A stretch of 64,000 nucleotides of DNA from NCBI GenBank assembly GCA_903831085.1, contig CAIKWE010000039.1:1-64000 (forward strand). The letters are read 5' to 3'. The stretch's first letter is position 1; each line of letters begins with the position of its first letter. Both the position numbers and the translations under genes were made by a program. The stretch comes from an uncultured Verrucomicrobiota bacterium (GTDB lineage: Bacteria > Verrucomicrobiota > Kiritimatiellia > Kiritimatiellales > Tichowtungiaceae). The notes under the pieces are model-generated. The model made no database searches. It saw only the letters and a list, made by a program, of their open reading frames with translations, and was not told where the DNA came from. Below, one piece after another: positions 45,381 to 52,308 of the stretch.

Positions 45381-46040
45381 CTACTTCTGCTGAGCTGATT
45401 CGTTCAGCTGCTTCAGTGCGCTTTCAGCCGTTCCAGCCCACGCCGTGCCGGCGTTCTGGGTCAGGAAGTCTTCGAGCACCACGCGCGCTTCATCTTTTCG
45501 TCCAGCCTGTTCCATGCAGCGGGCGACGCTTAGAATAGCCATGGGATGCAGATAACCGCTGCTATGCTTTTTGGCGAAGTCGGCAAACTGCACGGCCGCA
45601 TCGTTGAATTTTCCATCCGCTTCGGTGCAGTAGGCCAGTCCGAGTTCTGCTGTCGAACGCAGATCGTGTTTGCCGTATTTTTTCAGGAAGCGTTCGTACT
45701 GTGCGCGGGCTTGCGCATAGTCACCCATATTAAAAAGAGTTTTTGCCATATCGAGCAGGGCGACCGGCGCGGACGGCGTCGAGCCATACTTGGTTACCAC
45801 TTCTTCAAGCTGCTGCGGAGTTTTCGCGGTCATCAGCGCCTTCTCGGCGTTGGTCAGCCGAGAGGCTTTATAATTAGCACTTCCTATGGAGACGAGCACG
45901 GTTACCGCCGCGGCGAGAACACCTGCGCCGATCAGCTTTCCGTAACGCGTCAGAAATCCGAGGACTTCCGTTACCTCATGTTTTTCAAGTTCCTGCTTTT
46001 TCTGTAAATCGTCGTGCTGCGGGGCGGTTTCGTTATTCAT
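45381..46040 (-). CDS. membrane-anchored TPR protein, YfgM-like
   Basis: A 219-aa protein: a charged cytoplasmic N-terminus (residues 1-34), one transmembrane helix (LIGAGVLAAAVTVLVSIG), then periplasmic tetratricopeptide repeats (SAPVALLDMAKTLFNMGDYA; STAELGLAYCTEADGKFNDA; AILSVARCMEQAGRKDEARV). This layout resembles YfgM, a BAM/translocon-associated protein; the assignment is by architecture only. It faces the CpXC gene convergently with a 1-base gap and lies downstream of aroK. Confidence 0.75.
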   Translation of the reverse strand: MNNETAPQHDDLQKKQELEKHEVTEVLGFLTRYGKLIGAGVLAAAVTVLVSIGSANYKASRLTNAEKALMTAKTPQQLEEVVTKYGSTPSAPVALLDMAKTLFNMGDYAQARAQYERFLKKYGKHDLRSTAELGLAYCTEADGKFNDAAVQFADFAKKHSSGYLHPMAILSVARCMEQAGRKDEARVVLEDFLTQNAGTAWAGTAESALKQLNESAQQK

Positions 46041-46081
46041 TGTGGTGAGCTCCTGGTTTGAAAGCGGGTACTCTTATCTTT

Positions 46082-46600
46082 TCAGCCGCGGGATTCAAGC
46101 GCGTACATCTCCAGAATCCGGTCGGCGGTCTGTTCGTCGGTCAGATTATCGGTGTTGATGCCGTGGACGATGGCGACATACAGTGGATGGCGCTTTTCCA
46201 GCAGGGCGCTGATCTGTGCCCTCTTGTCTCCCGAAAGCAGGGGGCGGTTCGTGTCTTTTTCCACTCTTTGGAAAATCACGTCCGGCGAAGCCGTCAGGCA
46301 GACAACCAGCCCGCTTTTTTCAAAATCAGCGATATTATCAGGATTCAGCACAATGCCGCCGCCGGTGGAAACGATCAGGCCGCTGCGGGCTGAAAGCTCA
46401 TTGACCAGTTCACGCTCCAGTATACGGAAGGCGGGTTCGCCTTCCTGAGCAAAAATTTCTGGGATGGTTTTGCCCCGGCGTTCCTCGATGATGGAGTCCA
46501 TATCGACCAGTTTCATGCCGGTGCGCCGCGCCAGCACGCCGCCGGTCACCGTTTTACCGGTTCCCATGAACCCGACCAGAATGATATTCCGTTTGCTCAT
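46082..46600 (-). CDS. aroK: shikimate kinase
   Basis: A 172-aa kinase of the chorismate pathway: P-loop GFMGTGKTVTGGVLARRTG, shikimate-binding DMDSIIEERRGKTIPEIFA and STGGGIVLNPDN, lid Arg in NRPLLSGDKR. A palindrome (46256-46275) sits in the lid region, encoding FQRVEK. Confidence 0.95.
   Translation of the reverse strand: MSKRNIILVGFMGTGKTVTGGVLARRTGMKLVDMDSIIEERRGKTIPEIFAQEGEPAFRILERELVNELSARSGLIVSTGGGIVLNPDNIADFEKSGLVVCLTASPDVIFQRVEKDTNRPLLSGDKRAQISALLEKRHPLYVAIVHGINTDNLTDEQTADRILEMYALESRG
46256..46275. repeat. in-gene palindrome in aroK encoding FQRVEK
   Basis: tttttccactctttggaaaa; degenerate dyad of the TTCCAA/TTGGAA family. Confidence 0.6.
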
Positions 46601-46619
46601 CGCTTTTCCTGTTCCAATG

Positions 46620-46646
46620 AAAAACGCCCCGAATCTTCGGGGCGTT
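46620..46646 (-). terminator. intrinsic terminator after the small basic protein gene
   Basis: Perfect 11-base stem aacgccccgaa/ttcggggcgtt with a 2-base loop, followed on the minus strand by five Ts. It separates this gene from aroK. Confidence 0.85.
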
Positions 46647-46675
46647 ATACAGAAAGAAAACCGTTCAAACCAGCT

Positions 46676-46858
46676 TTAGACTTTGGCTTTCTGCAGTGCT
46701 TCGCGTATGTCTTTATTGGTCATCCGGCGAAGGACGGCTTCTGTGATACCGGCTCCGGCGAGACGTTTTTTCTGCTGGGCGATACGGTAACGCTTAGGTC
46801 CGGCTTTTTTGGTCGGACGGCGAAGCGGCTTTTTACGCATTGAACGGCGAATTCTCAT
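46676..46858 (-). CDS. small highly basic protein, unknown function
   Basis: A 60-aa protein, very rich in Arg and Lys (MRIRRSMRKKPLRRPTKKAG) with C-terminal RRMTNKDIREALQKAKV. Size, charge and a strong dedicated terminator suggest an abundant RNA- or ribosome-associated protein (inference). No family is recognised; it is not a standard ribosomal protein that I can name. AGGAGAAG-like sequence precedes the ATG. Confidence 0.7.
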   Translation of the reverse strand: MRIRRSMRKKPLRRPTKKAGPKRYRIAQQKKRLAGAGITEAVLRRMTNKDIREALQKAKV

Positions 46859-47084
46859 GGTTCTTCTCCAAAGGCTTATCGTTTTAAAATGAGCGACGTA
46901 AACTACCCGCGCAGATTGACATAATCAACCATTAAACAGGGAAAATTTGCTTCTCCGGCTCCCGGCCCGAGAAAGGGGCCGGGCAGTTTATTCAAAACCG
47001 GACTTTCAATGCCGCCTGTTCTGTTTATTCTGCCCAATAACGAACAACCAATTGACCCATTAACCGCCGACGAAGGAGTCTCCA
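46859..47084. other. divergent intergenic region with a GC hairpin
   Basis: Holds a strong stem cccggccc/gggccggg at 46961-46983 and otherwise AT-rich sequence. TTGACA at 46916-46921 has no convincing -10 partner. No ORF. Confidence 0.4.
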
Positions 47085-47510
47085 GTGGCCCGTATAAAAC
47101 TCGAAATGCCAACGGTCTATCCCTTTAAAACCGAGCTGACCGTCCGGATCACCGACATCAACTACGGCGGGCATCTTGGAAACTCCAATGTCCTAGATCT
47201 GATACACGAAGCCCGTGTCCGTTTTCTCAAATCCTTTGGTTACAGCGAAATTGACGTCGAAGGCTTCGGCACCATCATGCTCGATTCGGTCGTCATCTAC
47301 AAAGCACAGGCCTTTGCCGGCGATGTTTTGCAGATTGAAGTGGCCGCCGGTGACTTCAGTCGCCTCGGGTGCGACATCTCCTACCGCATCACGAAGAAGG
47401 ATGGCGGTGCCGAAGTTGTGCTGGCCAAAACCGGTATTGCTGTTTTCGACTATGCCAACCAGAAGCGCATTTCGCCGCCCGAAGCCTTCGTCAAAAAACT
47501 CGGTGGCTAG
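47085..47510 (+). CDS. acyl-CoA thioesterase-like hotdog protein (4HBT)
   Basis: A 141-aa hotdog-fold protein: VRITDINYGGHLGNSNVLDL, HEARVRFLKSFGYSE, MLDSVVIYKAQAFAGDVLQI. Asp in the D-Y-G-HL region is the typical catalytic residue of YbgC/4HBT thioesterases. The start is GTG after AAGGAGTCTCCA. Substrate unknown. Confidence 0.85.
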   Translation: MARIKLEMPTVYPFKTELTVRITDINYGGHLGNSNVLDLIHEARVRFLKSFGYSEIDVEGFGTIMLDSVVIYKAQAFAGDVLQIEVAAGDFSRLGCDISYRITKKDGGAEVVLAKTGIAVFDYANQKRISPPEAFVKKLGG

Positions 47511-47527
47511 CCCGGGCGCTTTATTTA

Positions 47528-47564
47528 TTCCATGGATTGGAAACTTTTCTTCCAAACCTTGTAA
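47528..47564. repeat. two short palindromes between thioesterase and Lrp genes
   Basis: ttccatggattggaa (47528-47542) and the degenerate ttccaaaccttgtaa (47550-47564). Confidence 0.6.
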
Positions 47565-47603
47565 ATCCAGTCTATAAAGCAGACTTTCCAAAGGGGGAAG
47601 AAT

Positions 47604-48083
47604 ATGGACGAACTGCTCAAACTGATTAAAGACAACGCCAAAGAGACTCCTGAAAATCTGGCTAAACTGCTCGGCACCACCGCCGCGAAGGTGAAGACCA
47701 AGATCAAAGGCTACGAAAAAGCCGGCATCATTCAGGGCTATCAGACTGTCATCAACGAGGACAAGCTCGACGACGCGCCCGTCACGGCGGTCATCGAAGT
47801 TCGTCTCACCGCCGAACGCGAAGGCGGCTTCAACCGCGTTGCCGAACGGATCAGCCGTTTTCCCGAAGTCCGCTCCGCCTTCCTGATGTCGGGCGGTTAC
47901 GACCTGCTTCTTTTCGTCAGCGGCAAAACGCTGAACGAAGTCGCCAGTTTTGTCAGCGAAAAGCTCTCGACGCTCGGCGGCGTGGTTGGCACGGCCACTC
48001 ACTTCATGCTCAAAACCTACAAGAAGAACGACGTTCTCATGCGTGGCTCTAATGAAAATGAACGACCCCAAATCTCTGCGTGA
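47604..48083 (+). CDS. Lrp/AsnC-family transcriptional regulator
   Basis: A 159-aa DNA-binding regulator. The N-terminal winged HTH (LLKLIKDNAKETPENLAKLL, KIKGYEKAGIIQGYQTVIN) is followed by a RAM ligand-binding domain (AVIEVRLTAEREGGFNRVAE, SGGYDLLLFVSGKTLNEVAS). It overlaps the aminotransferase gene, which is its likely target and whose amino-acid substrate is a likely effector (inference). RBS GGGGGAAG upstream. Confidence 0.9.
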   Translation: MDELLKLIKDNAKETPENLAKLLGTTAAKVKTKIKGYEKAGIIQGYQTVINEDKLDDAPVTAVIEVRLTAEREGGFNRVAERISRFPEVRSAFLMSGGYDLLLFVSGKTLNEVASFVSEKLSTLGGVVGTATHFMLKTYKKNDVLMRGSNENERPQISA

Positions 48084-49233
48084 TCGCATCGCCGGCCACG
48101 TGCGCGACATCCCGCGCTCCGGAATCCGCGATTTCTTCGATATCGTGAGCACCCGCGACGACGTCATCAGTCTCGGCGTGGGCGAGCCGGATTTTATCAC
48201 GCCTTGGCATATCCGCGAGGCCGCCATCAAGGCGCTGGAGCAGGGCGTCACCAGCTACACCTCCAACCTCGGCCTGCTGGCTCTGCGCAAAGAAATTTCC
48301 GGCTACGTGCAGAAAATTACCGGCGTCAGCTACAACCCGGAAACAGAAATCCTGATCGCCGTCGGCGTCAGCGAAGCGATGGATTTGGCTGTCCGCGCTC
48401 TGGTTGAGCCCGGCGACGAAGTGCTCTACCACGAGCCCTGCTACGTTTCCTACAGTCCGGTCGTCATTTTTGCGCACGGCGTTCCGGTCAAAGTCGAAAC
48501 CACCGCCGAAAACGGGTTTAAGCCCACCATCGCCCAGCTCGAAGCCAAGGTCACCAAAAAGACCAAACTGCTCATGCTCAACTTCCCGACCAATCCGACC
48601 GGGGCTGTCCTTTCGCAGAAAGAGGTCGAGGAGATCTCCGCCTTCGCCATCAAGCACGACCTGATTGTGCTCACCGACGAAATCTACGGCGAACTCACCT
48701 ACGATCAGCCGCACGCCAGCTTCATTTCCGTTCCTGGTATGAAGGAGCGCACCGTCTATCTGCACGGCTTTTCCAAAGCCTGGGCCATGACCGGCTTCCG
48801 TATGGGCTTTTCCTGCGCCCCGCCGGAACTCACCGAAGCCATGATGAAAATCCATCAGTACACCATGCTCTGCGCTCCGGTTCTCAGCCAGAAAGCCGCT
48901 ATCGAAGCGCTGCGCGACCCGGAGCGCGACATCGCTGAAATGCGCGACTCCTACTGTGTGCGCCGCAACTACATGCACCACGCTTTCCAGGAAATGGGTG
49001 TAGAATGCCACTTGCCCGGCGGAGCTTTCTACATGTTTCCAAGCATTGAAAAATTCGGGCTTTCCTCCTACGACTTCGCCATGAAGCTGCTTGAGGAAGA
49101 GAACGTCGCTGTCGTTCCCGGCACCGCCTTCGGTGCCTGCGGACAGGGCTCGGTGCGCTGCTGCTACGCCACCGCCCTCGACGACATCAAAGAGGCCATG
49201 ACCCGCATCGCCCGCTTCGTCTCGAAGCTGTAA
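48052..49233 (+). CDS. class I/II PLP-dependent aminotransferase
   Basis: About 393 aa. It shows ISLGVGEPDFITPWHIREAA, YTSNLGLLALRKEISGY, NFPTNPTGAVLSQKEVEEIS, LTDEIYGELTYD, the PLP lysine in HGFSKAWAMTGFRMGF and VAVVPGTAFGACGQGSVRCC. This is the fold type I aspartate-aminotransferase superfamily; donor and acceptor are not determinable. The ATG at 48052 (or 48058) lies within the end of the Lrp gene, so they are coupled. A decayed palindrome at about 49035 encodes FPSIEK. Confidence 0.93.
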   Translation: MKMNDPKSLRDRIAGHVRDIPRSGIRDFFDIVSTRDDVISLGVGEPDFITPWHIREAAIKALEQGVTSYTSNLGLLALRKEISGYVQKITGVSYNPETEILIAVGVSEAMDLAVRALVEPGDEVLYHEPCYVSYSPVVIFAHGVPVKVETTAENGFKPTIAQLEAKVTKKTKLLMLNFPTNPTGAVLSQKEVEEISAFAIKHDLIVLTDEIYGELTYDQPHASFISVPGMKERTVYLHGFSKAWAMTGFRMGFSCAPPELTEAMMKIHQYTMLCAPVLSQKAAIEALRDPERDIAEMRDSYCVRRNYMHHAFQEMGVECHLPGGAFYMFPSIEKFGLSSYDFAMKLLEEENVAVVPGTAFGACGQGSVRCCYATALDDIKEAMTRIARFVSKL

Positions 49234-49234
49234 T

Positions 49235-49262
49235 GTGGAAGCGGCATCCCTGCCGCTTTATT
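49235..49262 (+). terminator. hairpin after the aminotransferase, related to the pabBC elements
   Basis: gtggaagcggcatccctgcc, then gctttatt: stem aagcggca/tgccgctt followed by a short T-rich run. It is a half-copy of the element found twice inside pabBC. Confidence 0.65.
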
Positions 49263-49265
49263 AAG

Positions 49266-49370
49266 TCGGCACAAGGCGCGGCCATCGTCCGCACCCACAG
49301 GAAGAAAGATTTCTGTAGCCGCGCACGGTGGGCGCGGTAATAAAAACCGAAGATCATGCGAACTTGGTGC
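49266..49370 (-). repeat. dispersed structured repeat, copy 2
   Basis: Reverse complement of 8231-8334. Internal arms gcgcggc/gccgcgc and caga/tctg pair, and end arms ggcacaag/cttggtgcc pair imperfectly. It occupies the convergent gap between the aminotransferase and a secreted protein gene. Confidence 0.75.
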
Positions 49371-49419
49371 CAGAGGGGTTTCTCTGCGCCCTCCAAATCT
49401 CTGCGAGGGAAAAAGATTT

Positions 49420-50100
49420 TTATTCGGCCCGAACCTTCACCCGATAGAAACGGTTCGATAGGTTTGCGGAATCCAGGAATGAAATCGAGGCACCGGAGCC
49501 GGGAACTTCAAATGGATAGGACTGCCAATCCGCTTTCAGCGAATCGGAGTACTGGAAGGTGTACGCACGGCCTTGCACACCGAACCATGACAGCCTCTTC
49601 TGCCCGTTCGCTAAAAACTCACAGGCAACTGAGAGCACACTGTTCCGGTTGGTTGGCGAAGTGCCGGCAATCAATTCCTGCGCATCGTTCATGCCGTCCG
49701 CATCACTGTCCGCCAGTATCGGACTGGTTCCGTAGGTTTTGACTTCAGCGGAGTCAGACAATCCATCGCCGTCCGTATCGCTGTTGTATAGGCTTGAGCC
49801 AGCTATGATTTCTTCACCATCCAGCAGGCCATCACGGTCATTATCCGGATTCCATTCATCTGCCAATCCACTGAAAGCGGTTTGGGGCTGGAGGATGAAA
49901 CCGGCGGCAAAACCGGAATAGTTATAGAGCGAGCCAGATTGAGAAGTTTGCCCGCCGACAGGGACAAGCGACCCGATGCTGGTATAGCCGCCGCCGGACA
50001 TTGCACCGCCGCACGCCGTGATATTCAGCGTGGCGTTGGTATAAGCCGCCCGAGCGAAACAGCCAGCCAGAAGAACTAAACAGAAAGCCAGCCGCTTCAT
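49420..50100 (-). CDS. secreted protein with thrombospondin type 3-like calcium-binding repeats
   Basis: A 226-aa protein with signal peptide MKRLAFCLVLLAGCFARAA. An N-terminal beta region is followed by repeats DEWNPDNDRDGLLDGEEIIA, NSDTDGDGLSDSAEV and ADSDADGMNDAQELIAGTSP. This is the DxDxDG(L/M)xDxxE pattern seen in many PVC surface proteins. The C-terminal beta sandwich ends FYRVKVRAE. Probably exported and calcium-stabilised. GTG at 50109 is an alternative start. Confidence 0.8.
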   Translation of the reverse strand: MKRLAFCLVLLAGCFARAAYTNATLNITACGGAMSGGGYTSIGSLVPVGGQTSQSGSLYNYSGFAAGFILQPQTAFSGLADEWNPDNDRDGLLDGEEIIAGSSLYNSDTDGDGLSDSAEVKTYGTSPILADSDADGMNDAQELIAGTSPTNRNSVLSVACEFLANGQKRLSWFGVQGRAYTFQYSDSLKADWQSYPFEVPGSGASISFLDSANLSNRFYRVKVRAE

Positions 50101-50177
50101 TACCAGCACCAGAAAAACTATGTTGTCCCGTTTCAGATTCTTATTTGCCTACTTTTATTACTTCCAGCGGACAGAGA

Positions 50178-51896
50178 TTATGGGAGTGTCTTAGTTATAT
50201 TCAAACGATGGATTTTAATATAGCCCGACTTCATTCCATAAAAGTTAAGAGTGAATCTTACGATATAATCTCCATTTCCAAGTACTCCCGTTTTTGGTGT
50301 GGACAAAACAAATCTATTCGATGCGGGGTAGGCCGTAATAGCTCGGTAACCTTGTGAAATCATGAATGAAGAAACAACAACATTTGTCAATGGGTATCCC
50401 TTACCAACTTCTAACTGTATTACAGGCTGGAACAAACAATTAGTGGCGGCAGACACCTCTGTGGCACTATACTCAACATCAGCAAAAGCCTGATAAACAT
50501 ACCCCGTAGTAATATAAGGCTGACTGCTTTCTGAGTACTGCAAACCGAAAGAGTTCAGATAATTATTTGTGACACCTAATACCAAAGTGTTCCCAAAAAA
50601 CTCCGTACTGCCGACAAGGGATGTTGTAAAGTTTGTGCCATCATTTGCCCAGCCGCTCGTCGTATTAAAACACATAACGGCGGGGTTTATTCCTGAACTC
50701 TTATCCCCCGCATGTGTCCACGATCTAGAGTCACCACGAGCGGCAGGGATTATGGTTTTTATAGCATCGGCAACCACTCGTCCGGTTAGTTGTCCGCCTA
50801 CTTCGTTCGGATGAAGTCCGTCTGAAGTATACTGCGCAACTGATAACCCATTAGATGGGCAAGTCATTAGTTTATTCACATCAGCAACGGCTATATTATT
50901 CCCGTAGATATTAGGAAGTGTTCTAATGTAACTATTCACATCTTTAATAAACAGCCATTGATTGGTACTGTCTGTTGAAGCAGGATAAACAGTTAAAACG
51001 ACTACCTTTTTGCCAGAAGCAAGAAGAGTTGAAACTATGGTAGTAAGGTTTGAATTAAAAGTAACCGCAGATGTTGATTTATCGTTGGTTCCAACTTCAA
51101 GAAGAACTAAATCGGCACTAGAAGCGACAACCGTTGGGACTTGTGAGAGTACAATAGACATTCCCGCTCCGCTTATCCCACAATTTGTCACAATTACACA
51201 TTCACAACCAAGATAACCCCTCGCCCATCCTGCATATCCACCAGAATAAACCCAAGAAAGATAATTATATGGGTTAACATTCTCCCTTGTATATCCAGCA
51301 GTAATGCTTGTCCCTAACATTGAAATTCTCAACTGAGCATTAGATGCAAGACCAATAGCCGCTCTAAAGGCAGGGGCATTGGTGATGTTCGTCCCATCAG
51401 TCCTTACAGTATTTCCCGTATAGGCCGCCCCAATAGAGTCCCGGAACGCCGCCAAGCTCGTAATATTCGAACCGGTTAGAAGCACATACCGTGTATCCAG
51501 CGCCTCCTGCGTAATGTTGAGTGTCGAGCTTCCGGGGTTCAGAGCATATGGAACGGAGACCAGCCGTTCGCGTGGCGAAAGGGTTTCGCCGTTGACGGTC
51601 AGTTCGAGATAAACCGCCGCATTAGTCATGGCGCTGGTCAGAGAACCGTAAACTGTGTTGTCTCCGATATAGGTCGAATAAAGTCCGTCTACCACCAGAA
51701 CGGAATTGGAATCTTCATAGAGCACCCCCCCCCCCCCGCTCAGTGCGTCATACAGTTTGAAACTCATCGGCACAGTGGCGTTGACCAGATTGGTTCCGTC
51801 CACCAGCCGTCCTTGATAACGAAACATTTCTGGAATCTGCGCCCAAAGCTGAAAGGCCGTTGCGATTATGAGTCCTGTTACGATCCATTTTTTCAT
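50178..51896 (-). CDS. secreted SGNH/GDSL hydrolase with an N-terminal surface-protein module and a poly-G tract
   Basis: A 572-aa protein. Signal peptide MKKWIVTGLIIATAFQLWAQ, then an N-terminal module (IPEMFRYQGRLVDGTNLVNA; ELTVNGETLSPRERLVSVPY) of the kind attached to many secreted PVC proteins. An SGNH hydrolase follows from about residue 190: block I MLGTSITAG, block III LEVGTNDKS, and catalytic pair in DGLHPNEVGG. A C-terminal beta domain closes it. A run of 13 Cs (Gs on the coding strand) at 51725-51737 encodes part of LSGGGGVLYED, so slippage would switch the gene off. The hydrolase half is clearly more AT-rich than the first 140 codons. AGGAG lies 8 bases before this ATG. Confidence 0.85.
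   Translation of the reverse strand: MKKWIVTGLIIATAFQLWAQIPEMFRYQGRLVDGTNLVNATVPMSFKLYDALSGGGGVLYEDSNSVLVVDGLYSTYIGDNTVYGSLTSAMTNAAVYLELTVNGETLSPRERLVSVPYALNPGSSTLNITQEALDTRYVLLTGSNITSLAAFRDSIGAAYTGNTVRTDGTNITNAPAFRAAIGLASNAQLRISMLGTSITAGYTRENVNPYNYLSWVYSGGYAGWARGYLGCECVIVTNCGISGAGMSIVLSQVPTVVASSADLVLLEVGTNDKSTSAVTFNSNLTTIVSTLLASGKKVVVLTVYPASTDSTNQWLFIKDVNSYIRTLPNIYGNNIAVADVNKLMTCPSNGLSVAQYTSDGLHPNEVGGQLTGRVVADAIKTIIPAARGDSRSWTHAGDKSSGINPAVMCFNTTSGWANDGTNFTTSLVGSTEFFGNTLVLGVTNNYLNSFGLQYSESSQPYITTGYVYQAFADVEYSATEVSAATNCLFQPVIQLEVGKGYPLTNVVVSSFMISQGYRAITAYPASNRFVLSTPKTGVLGNGDYIVRFTLNFYGMKSGYIKIHRLNITKTLP
51725..51737 (-). repeat. 13-base homopolymer (C on plus, G on coding strand) in the hydrolase gene
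   Basis: Uninterrupted run within codons about 54-58 of the hydrolase gene; a candidate phase-variation tract, or a sequencing/assembly-sensitive spot. Confidence 0.9.
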
Positions 51897-51993
51897 CAAC
51901 GACACTCCTTTTTAAAAGCGAACTGTTTTTGCGTCACGGAGCCGAAAATAGCCGCCCATCCTGACTTTGGACAGGCTTTTTAGCGGGAAACTT

Positions 51994-52048
51994 GGTGGAA
52001 CGCGACCGCCGGGCGCGTTCTAAGCGTGCTCGGCGATCACGCTCCACC
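51994..52048. repeat. cloverleaf-like element: outer stem with two hairpins
   Basis: Outer arms ggtgg (51994-51998) and ccacc (52044-52048) enclose hairpins aacgcg...cgcgtt (51999-52019) and agcgtg...cacgct (52023-52043). Left arm shared with 40793-40810. Confidence 0.7.
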
Positions 52049-52308
52049 TTTGCATTCCCCGGGGCCATCCGCCGTCGCCGAAGGCTATGGCGGGACAGGT
52101 CGGCCCCGGCTACAGAAGAAGTCATTCGTATTCTGTAGGTGAGCCCGGTGGGCTCGCCAGTCAGGTTTTCTGCGTCTTCTGCGGGTGGTAAAATCCCTTG
52201 TTTTGGGCCGCCCTTCGTTATCCTCCGTTTCCTTCTGTAAAAAATGTTTCCGGCGTTTGCAGTTCGTGCTTAAATCCAGCCTCAATCATTTTCCTAAGGA
52301 GCTGCCAA
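52049..52308. other. hairpin-rich leader region upstream of purH
   Basis: Three more dyads in series: ccggggcc...ggccccgg (about 52058-52110) with an inner ccgcc/ggcgg, ctacagaa...ttctgtag (about 52110-52139), and gagcccggtgggctc (about 52141-52156). The rest up to purH is plain, with AAGGAG at 52295-52300. No purine riboswitch core is recognised. Confidence 0.5.
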
